Below, in pieces: positions 1 through 10,790 of a DNA stretch of 64,000 nucleotides. This DNA is from IGN2 sp963745185 (GTDB lineage Bacteria; Bacteroidota; Ignavibacteria; Ignavibacteriales; Ignavibacteriaceae): the NCBI GenBank assembly GCA_963745185.1, contig CAVUWN010000007.1, positions 666,344-730,343 on the forward strand, read 5' to 3'. Numbering within the stretch: position 1 is the stretch's first letter; every line of letters starts with the position of its first letter. Below the pieces are notes generated by a model that was not told the DNA's origin, made no database searches, and was given only the letters and a program-made list of their open reading frames with translations. Position numbers and translations under genes: made by a program.

Positions 1-544
1 AGTTATTTGTTACTTCTTTTCCAGCAAGTATTTCATCGAGTGCATTTTTTAAATCCTGTGTAACAACATCAGCTTCATTTTTTGAGTTGTCAATTCTTCC
101 GTGATAAAGAATTTCATACCTTCCATTCAAAACGTAAACTTCCGGTGTAAAGGAAGCATCGAATTCATCTGCAATAACATTATTCTCATCCTTCAGTATT
201 GTAAATGTCAACCCATTATCTTCTGCGTGTTCTTTTATTCTTTCTACAGATTCAGCTTTGTTCGAATTTATTCCAAGAAATGCTATATCTTTTGGATTGT
301 ACTCTTTGTATAAATCTTCCATCCTTGAATTGTACGCATTTGAAACCGGGCATTCTGTTGCAATAAACATTATTACAATAGCTTTGGAATTGTTATAGTC
401 CGAGAGAGAATGTTCTTTGCCATTATAATCAGGCAGTGTGAAATTGGTAATCTGATCAGTTGATGAATAATTTGCGCACGCTAATACAGACAAAAAGAGT
501 ACAGATATTATTGCTCTGAAAGATATAAAATCCCTTAAAATCAT
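1..544 (-). CDS. Redoxin/thioredoxin-fold lipoprotein (partial, 3' end outside window)
   Basis: Reading leftwards from an ATG at 544-542, the frame is open for 181 codons to the window edge. The N-terminus has a hydrophobic stretch ending in LSVLAC, which resembles a lipoprotein signal with Cys18 as the lipidated residue. A thioredoxin-like AhpC/TSA domain follows, with 'ATECPVSN' where thioredoxins carry CxxC. Only one Cys is present there, as in the redoxin family whose members carry ECPVSN. The later 'FTPEVYVL' segment contains the cis-proline TP. A good ribosome site (AAGGAGA) lies 5-6 bases upstream, supporting the start. It is transcribed divergently from the polysaccharide locus and is probably unrelated to it. 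The substrate is unknown. Confidence 0.8.
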   Translation of the reverse strand, partial: MILRDFISFRAIISVLFLSVLACANYSSTDQITNFTLPDYNGKEHSLSDYNNSKAIVIMFIATECPVSNAYNSRMEDLYKEYNPKDIAFLGINSNKAESVERIKEHAEDNGLTFTILKDENNVIADEFDASFTPEVYVLNGRYEILYHGRIDNSKNEADVVTQDLKNALDEILAGKEVTNN

Positions 545-755
545 AGCTTCTCCTTATTTAATTTTTGATAAGATTTGGCATAATAATGGGGATATTTACA
601 TCGTGTATCAAGAGATTATTTGAGGGATGAAGATTTTATCAAAAAAAAACATTCATTCTTTATAAAAATTGTCCTCATTTACTAAATAAGGAATTAGTGG
701 ATTATTTTGAGTCAGTGTTAAAAATTTATTTTCAAATTAACAATGGATTATAACT

Positions 756-2078
756 ATGCATATTCTTGAAAAAATCAAAAATAAATCGGTTGTTGTCGGA
801 ATAGTCGGAATGGGCTATGTTGGATTGCCATTAGGAATGGCTTTCGCCAGGAAAAAAATTAATGTTTTGGGGTTCGATCTCGATGAAAGAAAGATAAACC
901 TGTTAAAAAAAGGAAAGGGTTATTTAAAACATATTAGTGATGATAAAATAAAAAAAGTTGTAAATTCTGGTTATCTTAAAGCCACAACTGATTTTTCAAG
1001 ATTGCCAGAAGTTGATGCAATTTTAATTTGTGTACCTACTCCCCTCACAGAACACCGCGAACCCGATATGTCCTACGTTGAAAGCACCACTAAGATGATA
1101 GCTAAGTATATTAGAAAAGGACAACTTGTTGCACTTGAATCAACAACTTATCCCGGCACAACTCAAGAACTTCTGCTTCCACTTTTTGAAACCAATGGTG
1201 GTAAAAATAAATTCAAAGTCGGGAAAGATTTCTACTTAGCTTTTAGTCCAGAAAGAGAAGACCCAAATAATCCAGATTTTACAACTGCAGAAATACCAAA
1301 AGTTGTTGGGGGGGTAACACCACAATGTTCTAAAGTTGCAAAGGCTTTGTATGATCTTGTTATAATTAAGACTGTTCCTGTATCATCACCAGGTGCAGCA
1401 GAGGCGACAAAACTTCTTGAAAATATATTTCGTTCAGTAAATATAGCTCTGGTTAATGAACTTAAAATGGTGTTCGATAGAATGAACATAGATATCTGGG
1501 AAGTGATAGCAGCAGCTTCTACCAAACCTTTTGGATATAAAGCTTTTTATCCTGGTCCCGGACTTGGCGGTCATTGTATTCCGATAGATCCGTTTTACTT
1601 AACGTGGAAAGCACGCGAATTTGAAATCAACACAAAGTTTATAGAACTTGCAGGTGAGATAAATACTTATCAGCCATACTACGTGGTTGAGAAGTCGATG
1701 GAATCTCTTAATAAATTTAAAAAGGCATTGAATGGTTCAAAAGTTCTTATTCTCGGTGCCGCTTATAAAAAAGATATTGATGATATGAGAGAATCTCCTT
1801 CACTCAAGTTAATAGAAATTTATAGGGAAAAAGGCGCAATCGTTGATTATTCTGATCCTTTGATACCAACTTTACCAAAGACTAGGAAGTACAACTATGA
1901 TATGAAATCAGTTAAACCTACAAAAGAAAATCTTAAGAAATATGATCTTGTTGTATTAAGTACTGACCACACTAAATTTGATTACGAGTCCATTGCTAAA
2001 AATTCAAAATTAATAATCGATACTCGAAATGCTTTTGAGAATAGAAAAATAAAATCTAAAAATGTTTTTAAAGCTTAA
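756..2078 (+). CDS. wbpA: Nucleotide-sugar dehydrogenase, UDP-GlcNAc 6-dehydrogenase type (WbpA-like)
   Basis: This 440-residue intact protein is the right length for the UDP-glucose/GDP-mannose dehydrogenase family. The N-terminal Rossmann motif GIVGMGYVGLP is at residues 15-25, and the catalytic Cys is residue 274 in GLGGHCIPIDP. The C-terminal UDP-binding domain contains 'LGAAYKKDIDDMRESPS'. The family oxidises the C6 hydroxyl of a UDP-sugar to a uronic acid using NAD. The next two genes are WbpB- and WbpD-like, so the substrate is probably UDP-GlcNAc, feeding a 2,3-diamino uronic acid. It starts the rightward locus after a roughly 210-base divergent spacer. The family is near certain; the exact sugar is inferred from neighbours. 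Confidence 0.9.
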   Translation: MHILEKIKNKSVVVGIVGMGYVGLPLGMAFARKKINVLGFDLDERKINLLKKGKGYLKHISDDKIKKVVNSGYLKATTDFSRLPEVDAILICVPTPLTEHREPDMSYVESTTKMIAKYIRKGQLVALESTTYPGTTQELLLPLFETNGGKNKFKVGKDFYLAFSPEREDPNNPDFTTAEIPKVVGGVTPQCSKVAKALYDLVIIKTVPVSSPGAAEATKLLENIFRSVNIALVNELKMVFDRMNIDIWEVIAAASTKPFGYKAFYPGPGLGGHCIPIDPFYLTWKAREFEINTKFIELAGEINTYQPYYVVEKSMESLNKFKKALNGSKVLILGAAYKKDIDDMRESPSLKLIEIYREKGAIVDYSDPLIPTLPKTRKYNYDMKSVKPTKENLKKYDLVVLSTDHTKFDYESIAKNSKLIIDTRNAFENRKIKSKNVFKA

Positions 2079-2091
2079 TTATTAAAGGTTA

Positions 2092-3042
2092 ATGAAAAAT
2101 TTTGCTATTACAGGAGTTGCCGGTTACATTGCTCCCCGACATCTACAGGCAATTAAAGATACCGGTAATCAATTAGTTGCTGCAATTGATCCAAACGATT
2201 CAGTTGGTATACTCGACAAATATTTTCCTGATGTAAGTTTTTTTACTGAGTTTGAAAGATTTGACAGACATCTGGAAAAATTAAGGAGAGAGAAAAATAA
2301 GGAAAAGATAGATTATCTGAGTATTTGCTCACCTAATAATTTACACGACGCTCACATAAGGTTGGCATTGAGAGTTGGCGCGAATGCAATTTGTGAGAAA
2401 CCTTTGGTATTAAATCCATGGAATCTTGATGCACTGCAAGAATTAGAGCAAGAGACATCAGCAAAAGTATACACAATATTGCAACTCAGAGTTCATCCAT
2501 CATTGCTAAAACTAAAAGAAAAACTATCAACTGAAAACTCAAATCAAAAACACAATGTTGTGCTTTCCTATATAACATCCCGCGGTTTATGGTACTATTT
2601 TTCCTGGAAAGGGATGATTGAAAAATCAGGTGGTATTGCAACAAATATTGGCATTCATTTTTTTGATATGTTGATGTGGCTTTTCGGCGATGCACAATCC
2701 AGTATTTTGCACATCAAGGAAAATAAAAGAATGTCTGGTTTCATTGAACTTCAAAATGCTAATGTTAAATGGTTTCTGTCAACTGATAAAAGTGATTTAC
2801 CAAATGATGCAGTTAAAAAAGGATTACCAACATATAGGTCAATTACGGTGGACGGTGAAGAAATCCAATTCTCTGAAGGATTTACTGATTTACATACAAG
2901 AGTTTATGAAGAGACATTAAATGGTAATGGATTTGGTATTGAAGATGCTCGACCATCAATAGTATTGGTTAGAAAGATTCGATCAGCATCAGAGGTAAAT
3001 GTTCTTGACAATATTCATCCATTCGCATTAAAATATAAATAA
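2092..3042 (+). CDS. wbpB: Gfo/Idh/MocA oxidoreductase, UDP-GlcNAcA 3-dehydrogenase type (WbpB-like)
   Basis: This 316-residue protein has an N-terminal nucleotide-binding fold (ITGVAGYIAPRHLQAI) and the family signature 'ICEKPLVLNPWNLDAL' near residue 100, whose EKP lysine is typical of Gfo/Idh/MocA enzymes. 'GGIATNIGIHFFDMLMWLFG' carries the conserved NIGxHxxD catalytic stretch. In the Wbp pathway the enzyme oxidises the 3-OH of UDP-GlcNAc uronate so that a DegT aminotransferase can add an amine. It starts 13 bases after wbpA and is followed 14 bases later by the acetyltransferase, so the three are probably one transcript. No aminotransferase sits directly here; the only DegT gene seen is near 30.2 kb. 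Confidence 0.88.
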   Translation: MKNFAITGVAGYIAPRHLQAIKDTGNQLVAAIDPNDSVGILDKYFPDVSFFTEFERFDRHLEKLRREKNKEKIDYLSICSPNNLHDAHIRLALRVGANAICEKPLVLNPWNLDALQELEQETSAKVYTILQLRVHPSLLKLKEKLSTENSNQKHNVVLSYITSRGLWYYFSWKGMIEKSGGIATNIGIHFFDMLMWLFGDAQSSILHIKENKRMSGFIELQNANVKWFLSTDKSDLPNDAVKKGLPTYRSITVDGEEIQFSEGFTDLHTRVYEETLNGNGFGIEDARPSIVLVRKIRSASEVNVLDNIHPFALKYK

Positions 3043-3056
3043 TACAGGGATCCAGA

Positions 3057-3636
3057 ATGAATTATTTCAAACACGAATCTGCATACGTTGATGAAAATTG
3101 CGAAATTGGTGAAGGGACTAAAATCTGGCACTTTAGTCATATTCAAAGTGGTGCAAAGACTGGGAAAAAATGTGTCTTTGGTCAAAACGTAAATGTTGGC
3201 AATAATGTTTCTATAGGTGACTTTTGTAAAGTGCAGAACAATGTTTCAATTTATGAAGGAGTTACATTAGAAGATTATGTATTCTGCGGTCCATCAATGG
3301 TCTTCACAAACATTCTCGATCCGAAATGCAAATATCCTCAAGTTGGGGCGCAATATTATGTAAAAACTCTGGTAAAGGAGGGTGCATCAATTGGTGCAAA
3401 TGCAACCATCGTTTGCGGAATTACATTAGGTAAAAATTGTTTAATTGGTGCCGGAACAGTAGTCACTAAAGATGTTCCGGATTATGCGCTGGTCGTTGGA
3501 GTTCCCGGAAAAATAATTGGTTGGGTATCCGAAGCAGGCAAAAGATTAAGATTTTGATAAAGATGGATTTGCATATTGTGAAAAATCAAAGAAAAAATAT
3601 CAGTTTAAAAACGGATTAGTGACTGAAGTAGAATAA
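3057..3636 (+). CDS. wbpD: Left-handed beta-helix N-acetyltransferase (WbpD-like), one frame change near the end
   Basis: Hexapeptide repeats (isoleucine-rich turns such as 'GANATIVCGITLGKNCLIGAG') fill most of the protein, the left-handed beta-helix typical of sugar N-acetyltransferases. WbpD acetylates the 3-amino group of UDP-GlcNAc3NA uronate. The first frame stops at 3557 after 166 residues, but dropping one T from the T-run near 3551-3554 continues 'RFDKDGFAYCEKSKKKYQF...' to a stop at 3634-3636. That gives about 193 residues, the usual length of WbpD. I treat the break as a sequencing indel. Its position behind wbpA and wbpB supports the pathway assignment. Confidence 0.87.
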
Positions 3637-3655
3637 TCTAGATATTACTTCTTAG

Positions 3656-4764
3656 TTACAAAATAGAATTAATAGCTTCAAACACCATTTCAGAAGTTAT
3701 TTTTTCCATACACGAAATTTCCTGTGAACAATATTTTCTATAATAACAATTACATCCCTCTTTCGAACTAAGCTTAATTCCTTGTCCGTACAATTCAATC
3801 TCATTTGCCGAGGTAGGACCAAACAAGGCAACTATTTTTTTATCTAGTGCAGTTGCAATGTGAAGAGCTAATGTATCTGCTGTAACAATCAAATCACACA
3901 TATCAACAATAGCTGCAAATTCAAGTAATTGAATTATCACATCCAGTATCAATTACAAAATTAAATTTATTTTTTAATAGTTTGACTTTTTCAACCTCTT
4001 CAGGACCGCCGAGCAAAAGTAAATTATATTTTTTAACCTTTAAACTTTTAATTAATTCCTGCCATCTTTTAAGTGGCCAACCTTTGCTTGGCCATTTTGT
4101 TCCTACACCAACATTCAGACCGATAATTGATTTGGTTTGCAGGATTTAATTTCTTAACAAAATCCTTTTTCGAAATCTTTTGCTTTCTCTTGGAAGAAAT
4201 TTGAATAATAGGTTTTTCAACAGGTAAATCCAGATTTAATATTTCATACATTATTTGTTGATAGGATTTAGTATTGGCCTTTTTTACATCATCAAATGCA
4301 CTCATTTCCAGCCATTGTTGAGCAGCATCAGAAGTTGCTTCAACATACCCTTTCTTATTTAATACAAATCCAATCTTTTCTTTTGCGGATGCAATTGCTG
4401 CGATAGCAGAACTAAATTTAGAAGTATCAAGATTAATAACGATATCATAATCTTCAGCACTAATTCTAAACAAAGCATCATTTTCAATGGTAATTACTTC
4501 ATCGACAATAATATTTCCCTTGAAGAGTTCCAAAGCATTTTGTCTCGTGCACCACTCAATATAGCTATCAGGATATTTTTGCTTCAACGGTTTAGAATAG
4601 AAGTTGTTCGAAGAACATCTCCAACAGCATCAAGCTTAATTATTAAAATTTTAAAATTGATAGGATGATAATAAGAGCAATCATCACACTTAACACCTTT
4701 TTCTTTATGAGGATCGCAAGGTCTGTCACCTTTGAAAAAATCGGCAATCTGTTTTTAGGATCAT
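3656..4764 (-). CDS. Glycosyltransferase family 9 (heptosyltransferase-like), frame-broken
   Basis: Several leftward fragments join into one protein of about 370 residues. The N-terminus reads 'CRFFKGDRPC' then 'KCDDCSYY', a cysteine-rich lead seen on many Bacteroidota-type GT9 proteins. 'ILIIKLDAVGDVLRTTSIL' is the GT9 donor-site start. The middle includes 'GLNVGVGTKWPSKGWP', and the C-terminal end carries 'DLIVTADTLALHIATAL' and 'ALFGPTSANEIELYG', both classic for ADP-heptose:LPS heptosyltransferases. Frame changes are needed near 4732, 4590, 4135 and 3950. It diverges from the AMP-ligase gene. The family is clear, the sugar transferred is not, and decay cannot be excluded. Confidence 0.8.
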
Positions 4765-4991
4765 AATTAATAAATATTTTCAAAAAGTACAAAAAAATAA
4801 AATTAAGTCAAATAATTTTCATTATTAAATTGATGATCTAAAATAACTTTGAAAATAACTTATAGCAAAAGTAGTACTTAAATATTTTTTTCACTATCTG
4901 TGACATTTACGAATTTAAAAATTACATTTAAAACTTTTCTGGAGTTTCATATCATTATATTTGCAATTAAATTTTAACAAATAAAGATAAA

Positions 4992-6436
4992 ATGGAATCT
5001 AACTTTAATTATTTTTGGCAATATTTAGATAGGTTTTCAAACCAAATTGCATTATACTGATGCATTCACAGAGAAATCCACTACATATAAGACATTGAAA
5101 CTAGCTTCCAGACCACTATAGCTCGATAAAATAAAATCGTCAAAAAAAGGATTTGTTTTCCTTTTTACCACAAATTCTTATAATTGTGTTGCTTCCTACT
5201 TAGGGATATTGAAGTCTGGAAATTCAGTTTTGTTGCTCGATGAAAAACTAAATGAAGAAATAAGAAAAGATCTAATAATCAAAGTATTATCCTGAATTTA
5301 TCGTCACATTAAATGAAGACTTGCCGGAGAATTATAATTTAGATTTTAGTATTGATTCATTTCATTTCTACAAAAGAGCCGAATTTATTAATGACAAAAT
5401 TCATCAAGATCTAGCTGTTCTGCTTTCGACTTCGGGTACAACCGGCTCTCCCAAACTTGTAAGACTATCTTATCAAAATATTCAATCGAATGCGGAAGCT
5501 ATTTCTGAATATCTAAATATTGATCAATACTGAGAGACCAATCACTACTCTTCCAATAAATTATTCGTATGGATTATCGGTGATAAATAGCCATTTGCTA
5601 AAAGGGGCTCAATAGTTTTAACAAATGATACTACAATATTTCGTGATTTCTGGAAGTTGTTTAATGATTATGAATGTACTATCTTTTGCTGGAGTTCCTT
5701 ATACTTTTGCAATGTTGAAACGGATTAACTTTGATAAAATTGAATTACCTACACTTAGGACTATGACACAAGCTGGAGGTAAACTAAGCGAAGAATATAT
5801 TCGACATTTCCTTTCTTATGCAACAAAGAACAGAGTTAAATTTTTTGTAATGTATGGTCAGACTGAAGCAACCGCAAGAATTTCTTATGTCCCCGCTGAA
5901 AAATTAAGTCAGAAAATTGGATCTATAGGTATCCCAATTCCAGGTGGTGAGGTTAAGATAATAAATGATGGGATTGAAGTAACAAGACCCAATGAAATTG
6001 GAGAGATTGTTTATAAAGGCAATAACGTGATGATGGGTTATGCAGAAAATCGAAAAGACCTTTCCAAAGGTGATGAACTAAACGGAGTGCTGTTTACAGG
6101 TGATCTCGGATATAAAGATGAAGATGAATTCTTGTATGTCACAGGAAGATTGAAAAGATTTATCAAAATATTTGGATTGCGAGTAAATCTTGATGAGAGT
6201 TCAGAAAATGGTTGAGAATCATTTCGGTATTTCAGTAGCCTGTACGGGGAAAGATGATCTCCTTAGAGTATTAATACAATCAGAAGATGGGATTAGCGTA
6301 GGTGAAGTCAAGAATGAAATATTGAAAATGTACAAGCTGAATTTCAAAACTGTCGTGGTGAATTTAACTAGACGAGATCCCTCTAACAAATTCAGGTAAA
6401 TATGATTATGCAAAAATTAAAAAGATGTTCAATTAA
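4992..6436 (+). CDS. AMP-dependent synthetase/ligase, frame-broken
   Basis: Pieces in different frames form one adenylate-forming enzyme of about 480 residues. The P-loop-like motif 'LLSTSGTTGSPKLVRLS' lies near 5410-5470. 'FVMYGQTEATARISY' is the A5 motif. 'LFTGDLGYKDEDEFLYVTGRLKRFIKI' (in two parts) covers the A7-A8 hinge. A frame change near 6392 extends the end to 'GKYDYAKIKKMFN', supplying the expected C-terminal catalytic lysine. Such enzymes activate a carboxylate as an acyl-AMP and load it on CoA or a carrier protein. A free acyl carrier protein lies about 3 kb away in the same locus, so loading of an acyl or amino-acyl group for sugar decoration is plausible. The substrate is unknown. 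Confidence 0.82.
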
Positions 6437-6527
6437 ATTCTCAGAACGTGAGAATGTCTAAAGTACGAGGTGGGTTAAATCTATCAAAATCAATTTGTGT
6501 GTATTTTATCAAAGCCGCTTATAGTCT

Positions 6528-7491
6528 CTAAAATGAAATTGGGTTATGTCTTAGATATTCTGTAGTCTGAATTTTTCTTTGAATATCCGCAATTACATTT
6601 TTTACTTGCTCTTCAGAAATTGAAAGAGCTTCAGCTATTTCTGAAACCGGATAATCATTTTTCCAACCAAACCAAATTCTATCTAGCACATCAAAGGGTA
6701 ATCTAAAGAAAAATTCCTCCTGAGTTTGTTCAGCAGAATATGTATCAGTTGTAGGAATTCTATTCTGAATTTCATCTGGTATTTCTAGATATTTAGCTAA
6801 TTGATACACTTGAGTCTTGTAAAGATGTGCTATTGGTTTAACATCAGCTGCGCCATCTCCGTGTTTAACAAAAAAACCCTGTTCATGCTCATTTTTATTC
6901 CCTGTCCCAATCACACTATAGTTTTTTAGCTCTGCGTAATAATATAACATACTCATTCTACATCTTTGCTTGAAATTAGACGCTGCCACAATCTGAAGAT
7001 ATTCATTCAGTGGAAGTCGTTGAGTTTTTTCTTCTCCAGTTGGTGATATAATTGTCAAATGAAAAAAATTAAGCAATCCTTTTTGTTCATTATCTTTTGG
7101 GATTGAAATTTTCATCAGAATAAGAATTATTATATTCTGGAAAAATTCTTTTTACGGCTTCATCTCGTCTTCTATAACATCCAAAACCATCAAGTGCATC
7201 ACTGATTTGTTCGACTTCATAGCTAACGCCAAATTTATTAGCTAAAAGTTTTGCAAGATTCAGACTGTCTGGACTAGAATCTTTTTCCGGGAGCATTAAT
7301 GCAAACACGCGAGCTGCACCGAAAGCTTTTACGCATAAACCCAAAACTACGGAGGAATCAATTCCTCCACTTATTCCAATAACCGCACCTTTTTTACGAA
7401 ATTTTATTGCTACTTCATCCTTAAGTTTATTGACTATTTTTTCCACTTCAACTTGAGGATCAATTTCTATAAGGTCTTTTGTAAACTTCAT
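6528..7491 (-). CDS. nadE: NAD synthetase-like N-type ATP pyrophosphatase (NadE family), one frame change
   Basis: The N-terminal part carries the PP-loop 'GAVIGISGGIDSSVVLG'. The C-terminal part carries 'GTGNKNEHEQGFFVKHGDG' followed by 'ADVKPIAHLYKTQV', the NadE signature. A frame change between about 7090 and 7115 joins them into about 320 residues. There is no nitrilase glutaminase domain, so it would use free ammonia or ammonia from a partner. It is the last gene of a leftward group with an acyl carrier protein and an asparagine-synthetase-like gene. A housekeeping nadE would not be expected inside a glycan locus, so it may be a specialised amidating paralogue; that part is inference. 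Confidence 0.83.
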
Positions 7492-7550
7492 AATATTTAT
7501 TCCGATATTTTTATTTCGTCTTTGAGAATTTGATTATTAAACACTGTTAT

Positions 7551-9525
7551 TCAATTAATCCGCGATGTCCTCATATCAAAAATAATATCGAATTCTTTCA
7601 TTCCTGTATAATCCGGATTAAAGTTCTTAACAAAAGTATCATATATTATTTGCGATGAAAGGATTCCTATTAAAGCCATATTATCAACTTCACTTGCTTT
7701 ATCAAATTTGTTTAGTTTGTTGATTAGTAGTCTTACTTTTTGAGGGTCAAATAATCCTGATTCTTTTAGTGCATCTTGGTTTAAATATTTATCAATCAAT
7801 TTTGGGTTTGTTAGAATTCCCTGTTTGATTGGTGCTCTATATGGATTTTTATCTCTATTTAATATTTTTTCTGGCAACAGATTTTGTAAAACTTTCTTAA
7901 GTATAAATTTTTCATTCAACCCATTAATTTTTAATTCAGGATCAACATTGCTCATTAGTTCAATTATTCTGTAATCAAGAAATGGCATTCTCATTTCAAC
8001 TGAATGAGCCATGGCAGTTCGGTCCCCCTGCGATGAAAGCAAATAGTTGCTCATAAAGATTGTAGTTTCAAGGTACTGAGCTTTAGATAAATAATTCCAG
8101 CTATTAAAGTCAGATGGAAGATCATTGAGTAATTCATCAAATCCATTATACAATCTGAGATCCTCTTGAAGTTCAGATGAAAAGAAAGCTTTAATTTTTG
8201 AAGTGTTATTCCATCGAACCATATGCGAAAAAAATGGGTTATTTGGATCATTTAATCCATATTTAAAAGAATTCAATCAGAGAATTATTTAGTCTATTGT
8301 CTTTAAATATGTATGGATAGAGTTTCGCTAGAAGCATCGGTCTTAGCTTAGAGTCAGGAAATTTTGACCAAAATTTTCTAATCTTAGTTTCCTTAAAAAT
8401 ATTATATCCACCAAAAATCTCATCTCCACCCTCACCGGTAAGTACTACTTTGTAACCATTCTCATGAACAAGTTTGGATAGAAGATATAAAGGTATTGGA
8501 GCAGTTCTGAGTAAAGGTTTTTCCGTAAACCAAAGAATCGATTCAATGTTTTGAGCTATATCAGAATTTTTCATGAACAATTCTGAATGGTCAACTCCCA
8601 AATAGTTAACCATTTCTTGCTGGTATTCACCCTCATCAAATTCCTGCTCATCAAAGCGAATCCCAAATGACTTCAGCTTATTATTGAAATTATCTTTTAC
8701 GATTGAAGTGATACCTGAAGAATCGAGTCCCCCGCTAAGATAGCTGCCAACCGGGACATCTGCTCTAAGTCTTATTTTGATCGCATCATTTATAAGTTCT
8801 TTAAGATTGTCAACTATTTTTTTACGAGAATATTCAGTTTGTTCGGGGGAAAATGGCAAATGCCAGAATTTATTAATTTTAATTTCTCCATCTTTTGCAA
8901 TGAGAAAATGACCAGGTGGGAGTTCATTAATTCCTTTAAAAAATGATTTGTCTTTTAAAGTAGTCCAGAAAGTAAAAATTTGATCAAGAGCCTGGTTATT
9001 TATTTCCCGTTGAAATCCGGGGACAGATAAAATAGCTTTGATTTCGGAAGAGAAAATTAATTGATCATTATACAAAGTATAAAACAATGGTCTAATTCCA
9101 ACTCTGTCTCGAGCTAAGAACAGTGATCCTTTTTTATTATCCCAAATTGCAAAAGCAAATTGACCATTTAACCTTTGAAGACAATTACTTCCTTCCTCCT
9201 CAAAATGATGAATAATTACTTCTGTATCTGTGTTAGTACAAAAACTTATGCCCTTTGGAAAGCAGATATTCTCTTAATTCAGGATAATTAAAGATCTCTC
9301 CATTAAAGACGATCCAAAGAGATTTATCTTCATTATGAATTGGCTGAATACCCCCAGCAAGATCTATAATACTAAGGCGCGATTGCGCAATCCAATATTA
9401 TCATCCAGATATAGTCCGGATTCATCTGGCCCACGATGTTTCTGAAGATGCACCATTTTTTGCAGAATTGAGACATCTTGATTCTGTTGTCCGGTGATAT
9501 TAAGAATACCGGCTATTCCACACAT
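7551..9525 (-). CDS. asnB: Asparagine synthetase-like glutamine amidotransferase, copy 1 (WbpS-type), frame-broken
   Basis: Starting at the ATG 9525-9523 the protein begins MCGIAGI, with the Cys2 glutaminase nucleophile. 'HRGPDESG', 'LSIIDLAGG' and 'VFNGEIFNYPELREYL' follow. The synthetase domain has the PP-loop 'GSYLSGGLDSSGI' and 'LTGEGGDEIFGGY'. The C-terminal 'AMAHSVEMRMPFLDYRIIEL' is also typical. The total is about 658 residues after correcting frame changes near 9378, 9255 and 8270. AsnB homologues in glycan loci amidate uronic acids to uronamides (WbpS in Pseudomonas). It starts 2 bases after the upstream ACP, so the two are cotranscribed. Both active sites look intact. Confidence 0.85.
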
Positions 9526-9527
9526 GG

Positions 9528-9788
9528 TTAGCTAATCGAATGTGAGTTAAGTTTGGAATCAAGGTAGGCCGAAATATTATTGAGACTTGAAAAGTTTTTA
9601 ATAACAAGTTCATCATCTTTTACTTTTACAGGAATCGAGGATTCAATAAAACCGACCAGCTCAATTATTCCCGTTGAATCAATGATTCCTGTTCGAAAAA
9701 AGTCAGTGTCATCATTGAATTTTTTCCCATCACCGAAAAGAAAATTTTCAATAATGAAACTCTTTATTTTTTTTTTATAACTATCCAT
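9528..9788 (-). CDS. Acyl carrier protein
   Basis: This 86-residue acidic small protein has the phosphopantetheine site in 'FRTGIIDSTGIIELVGFIE', where the Ser of DST is the attachment residue. Length and helix spacing match free acyl carrier proteins. It is the first gene of a short leftward group with an asparagine-synthetase-like gene and a NadE-like gene. The AMP-dependent ligase at 5.0-6.4 kb is the obvious loading enzyme. Free ACP/ligase pairs in polysaccharide loci usually supply an activated acyl or amino-acyl group to a sugar; the group here cannot be read from sequence. A fatty-acid-synthesis role is less likely because no fab genes are nearby. Confidence 0.85.
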   Translation of the reverse strand: MDSYKKKIKSFIIENFLFGDGKKFNDDTDFFRTGIIDSTGIIELVGFIESSIPVKVKDDELVIKNFSSLNNISAYLDSKLNSHSIS

Positions 9789-10235
9789 TAAGACTTTCTT
9801 GTATTATAAACATAATTTAATTGGATAACCTTTATCATTAGATGGCAAATATACCTTCCAAAAGTATGCCTAAGATTAAATATATTTTTAAGGTATATTA
9901 AAATTAGAATAATATTCGTAAGGGTAGCTTTTCAATAAATTTACTGATGAAACATAGTAAATATTGAGTTATGGAGTTTTATATTTCAAAATAAATTAAC
10001 GAATCATATTTCAATTGACAAAAAATATATAATCCTATAAATTACTTTTGAAATGGTACAGATTAATGGCTTTGTATAATAATGTCATATTTTTTTATTC
10101 AAAAAAGTCATTCATTAGAGATATTTTGAAATATCAAGAAAACTGATTATTTCAAAAATATTAAATTAGATGAAAATTTTGTTCTATAATGAGATTTTTT
10201 TCTCAAAATTATTGTAAATAAATTTAAAAATCATA
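9789..10235. other. Divergent intergenic region, probable promoters
   Basis: These 447 very AT-rich bases separate the leftward ACP operon from the rightward SLBB/Wzc export genes. Promoters for both groups should lie here by position. I could not pick out a convincing -33/-7 pair or operator, and no RNA gene or reading frame stands out. Confidence 0.4.
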
Positions 10236-10757
10236 ATGCGAAAGACTCCAATACTAGCTTTGATTCTTGCACTATTAATTATTGGAAGAATACAAGCACA
10301 AAATGATATCCAAATTGGAAGTGATAACTCAAATCGTGCTACCAATGGTGGTTTCTTTGATTACTCCGACCCAAGTGGTATAAATATTAAGGTACAGATT
10401 TGGGGATACGTTAGATACGCAGGCTATTACATTGTGCCTGCAGGAACTAATATAAATGAACTTATTTCACTTGCTGGTGGTCCGACAGAAGATGCACTTC
10501 TTGATGACATTAGATTAATCAAGATTGAAAGTGGAAGCAAAACAATTATGCTAAAGTATAATTACAATGATTTTCTGTGGGAGGACGAAATAAACACATC
10601 CATTAAATATAAAACACTTGATGCCGGAGATATAATTAGTGTTCCAGGAAAACCAAGATATTTTGTAAGACAAGATATAGCTTTTTATTTAGGGATATTA
10701 ACTGCGCTAGCGTCTACTGCAGCACTGATTGTTAGTATCATTGCAATAACAAAATAG
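10236..10757 (+). CDS. SLBB-domain polysaccharide export-associated protein
   Basis: This intact 173-residue protein has a signal peptide (hydrophobic ILALILALLIIGRIQA, cleavage near residue 22). A central SLBB-like domain contains 'IWGYVRYAGYYIVPAGTNINELISLAGG'. A C-terminal membrane helix runs 'FYLGILTALASTAALIVSIIAI'. SLBB domains in Wza-type export proteins bind or seal the outer-membrane channel. This protein lacks the full poly-export (Wza) domain, so it is an accessory or single-pass variant. It lies 33 bases upstream of the Wzc-like autokinase, which fits a coupled export complex. A full-length Wza was not found in the window. Confidence 0.75.
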   Translation: MRKTPILALILALLIIGRIQAQNDIQIGSDNSNRATNGGFFDYSDPSGINIKVQIWGYVRYAGYYIVPAGTNINELISLAGGPTEDALLDDIRLIKIESGSKTIMLKYNYNDFLWEDEINTSIKYKTLDAGDIISVPGKPRYFVRQDIAFYLGILTALASTAALIVSIIAITK

Positions 10758-10790
10758 TTATAGTGATAAACAAATATTAGACAATAGAAA

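Noticed and set aside
101..313. Rightward 70-residue open frame
   Set aside because: Opposite the leftward redoxin gene, which has a signal peptide, ribosome site and fold motifs.
1232..1525. Leftward 97-residue open frame
   Set aside because: Opposite the intact wbpA-like gene, with no motif or ribosome site.
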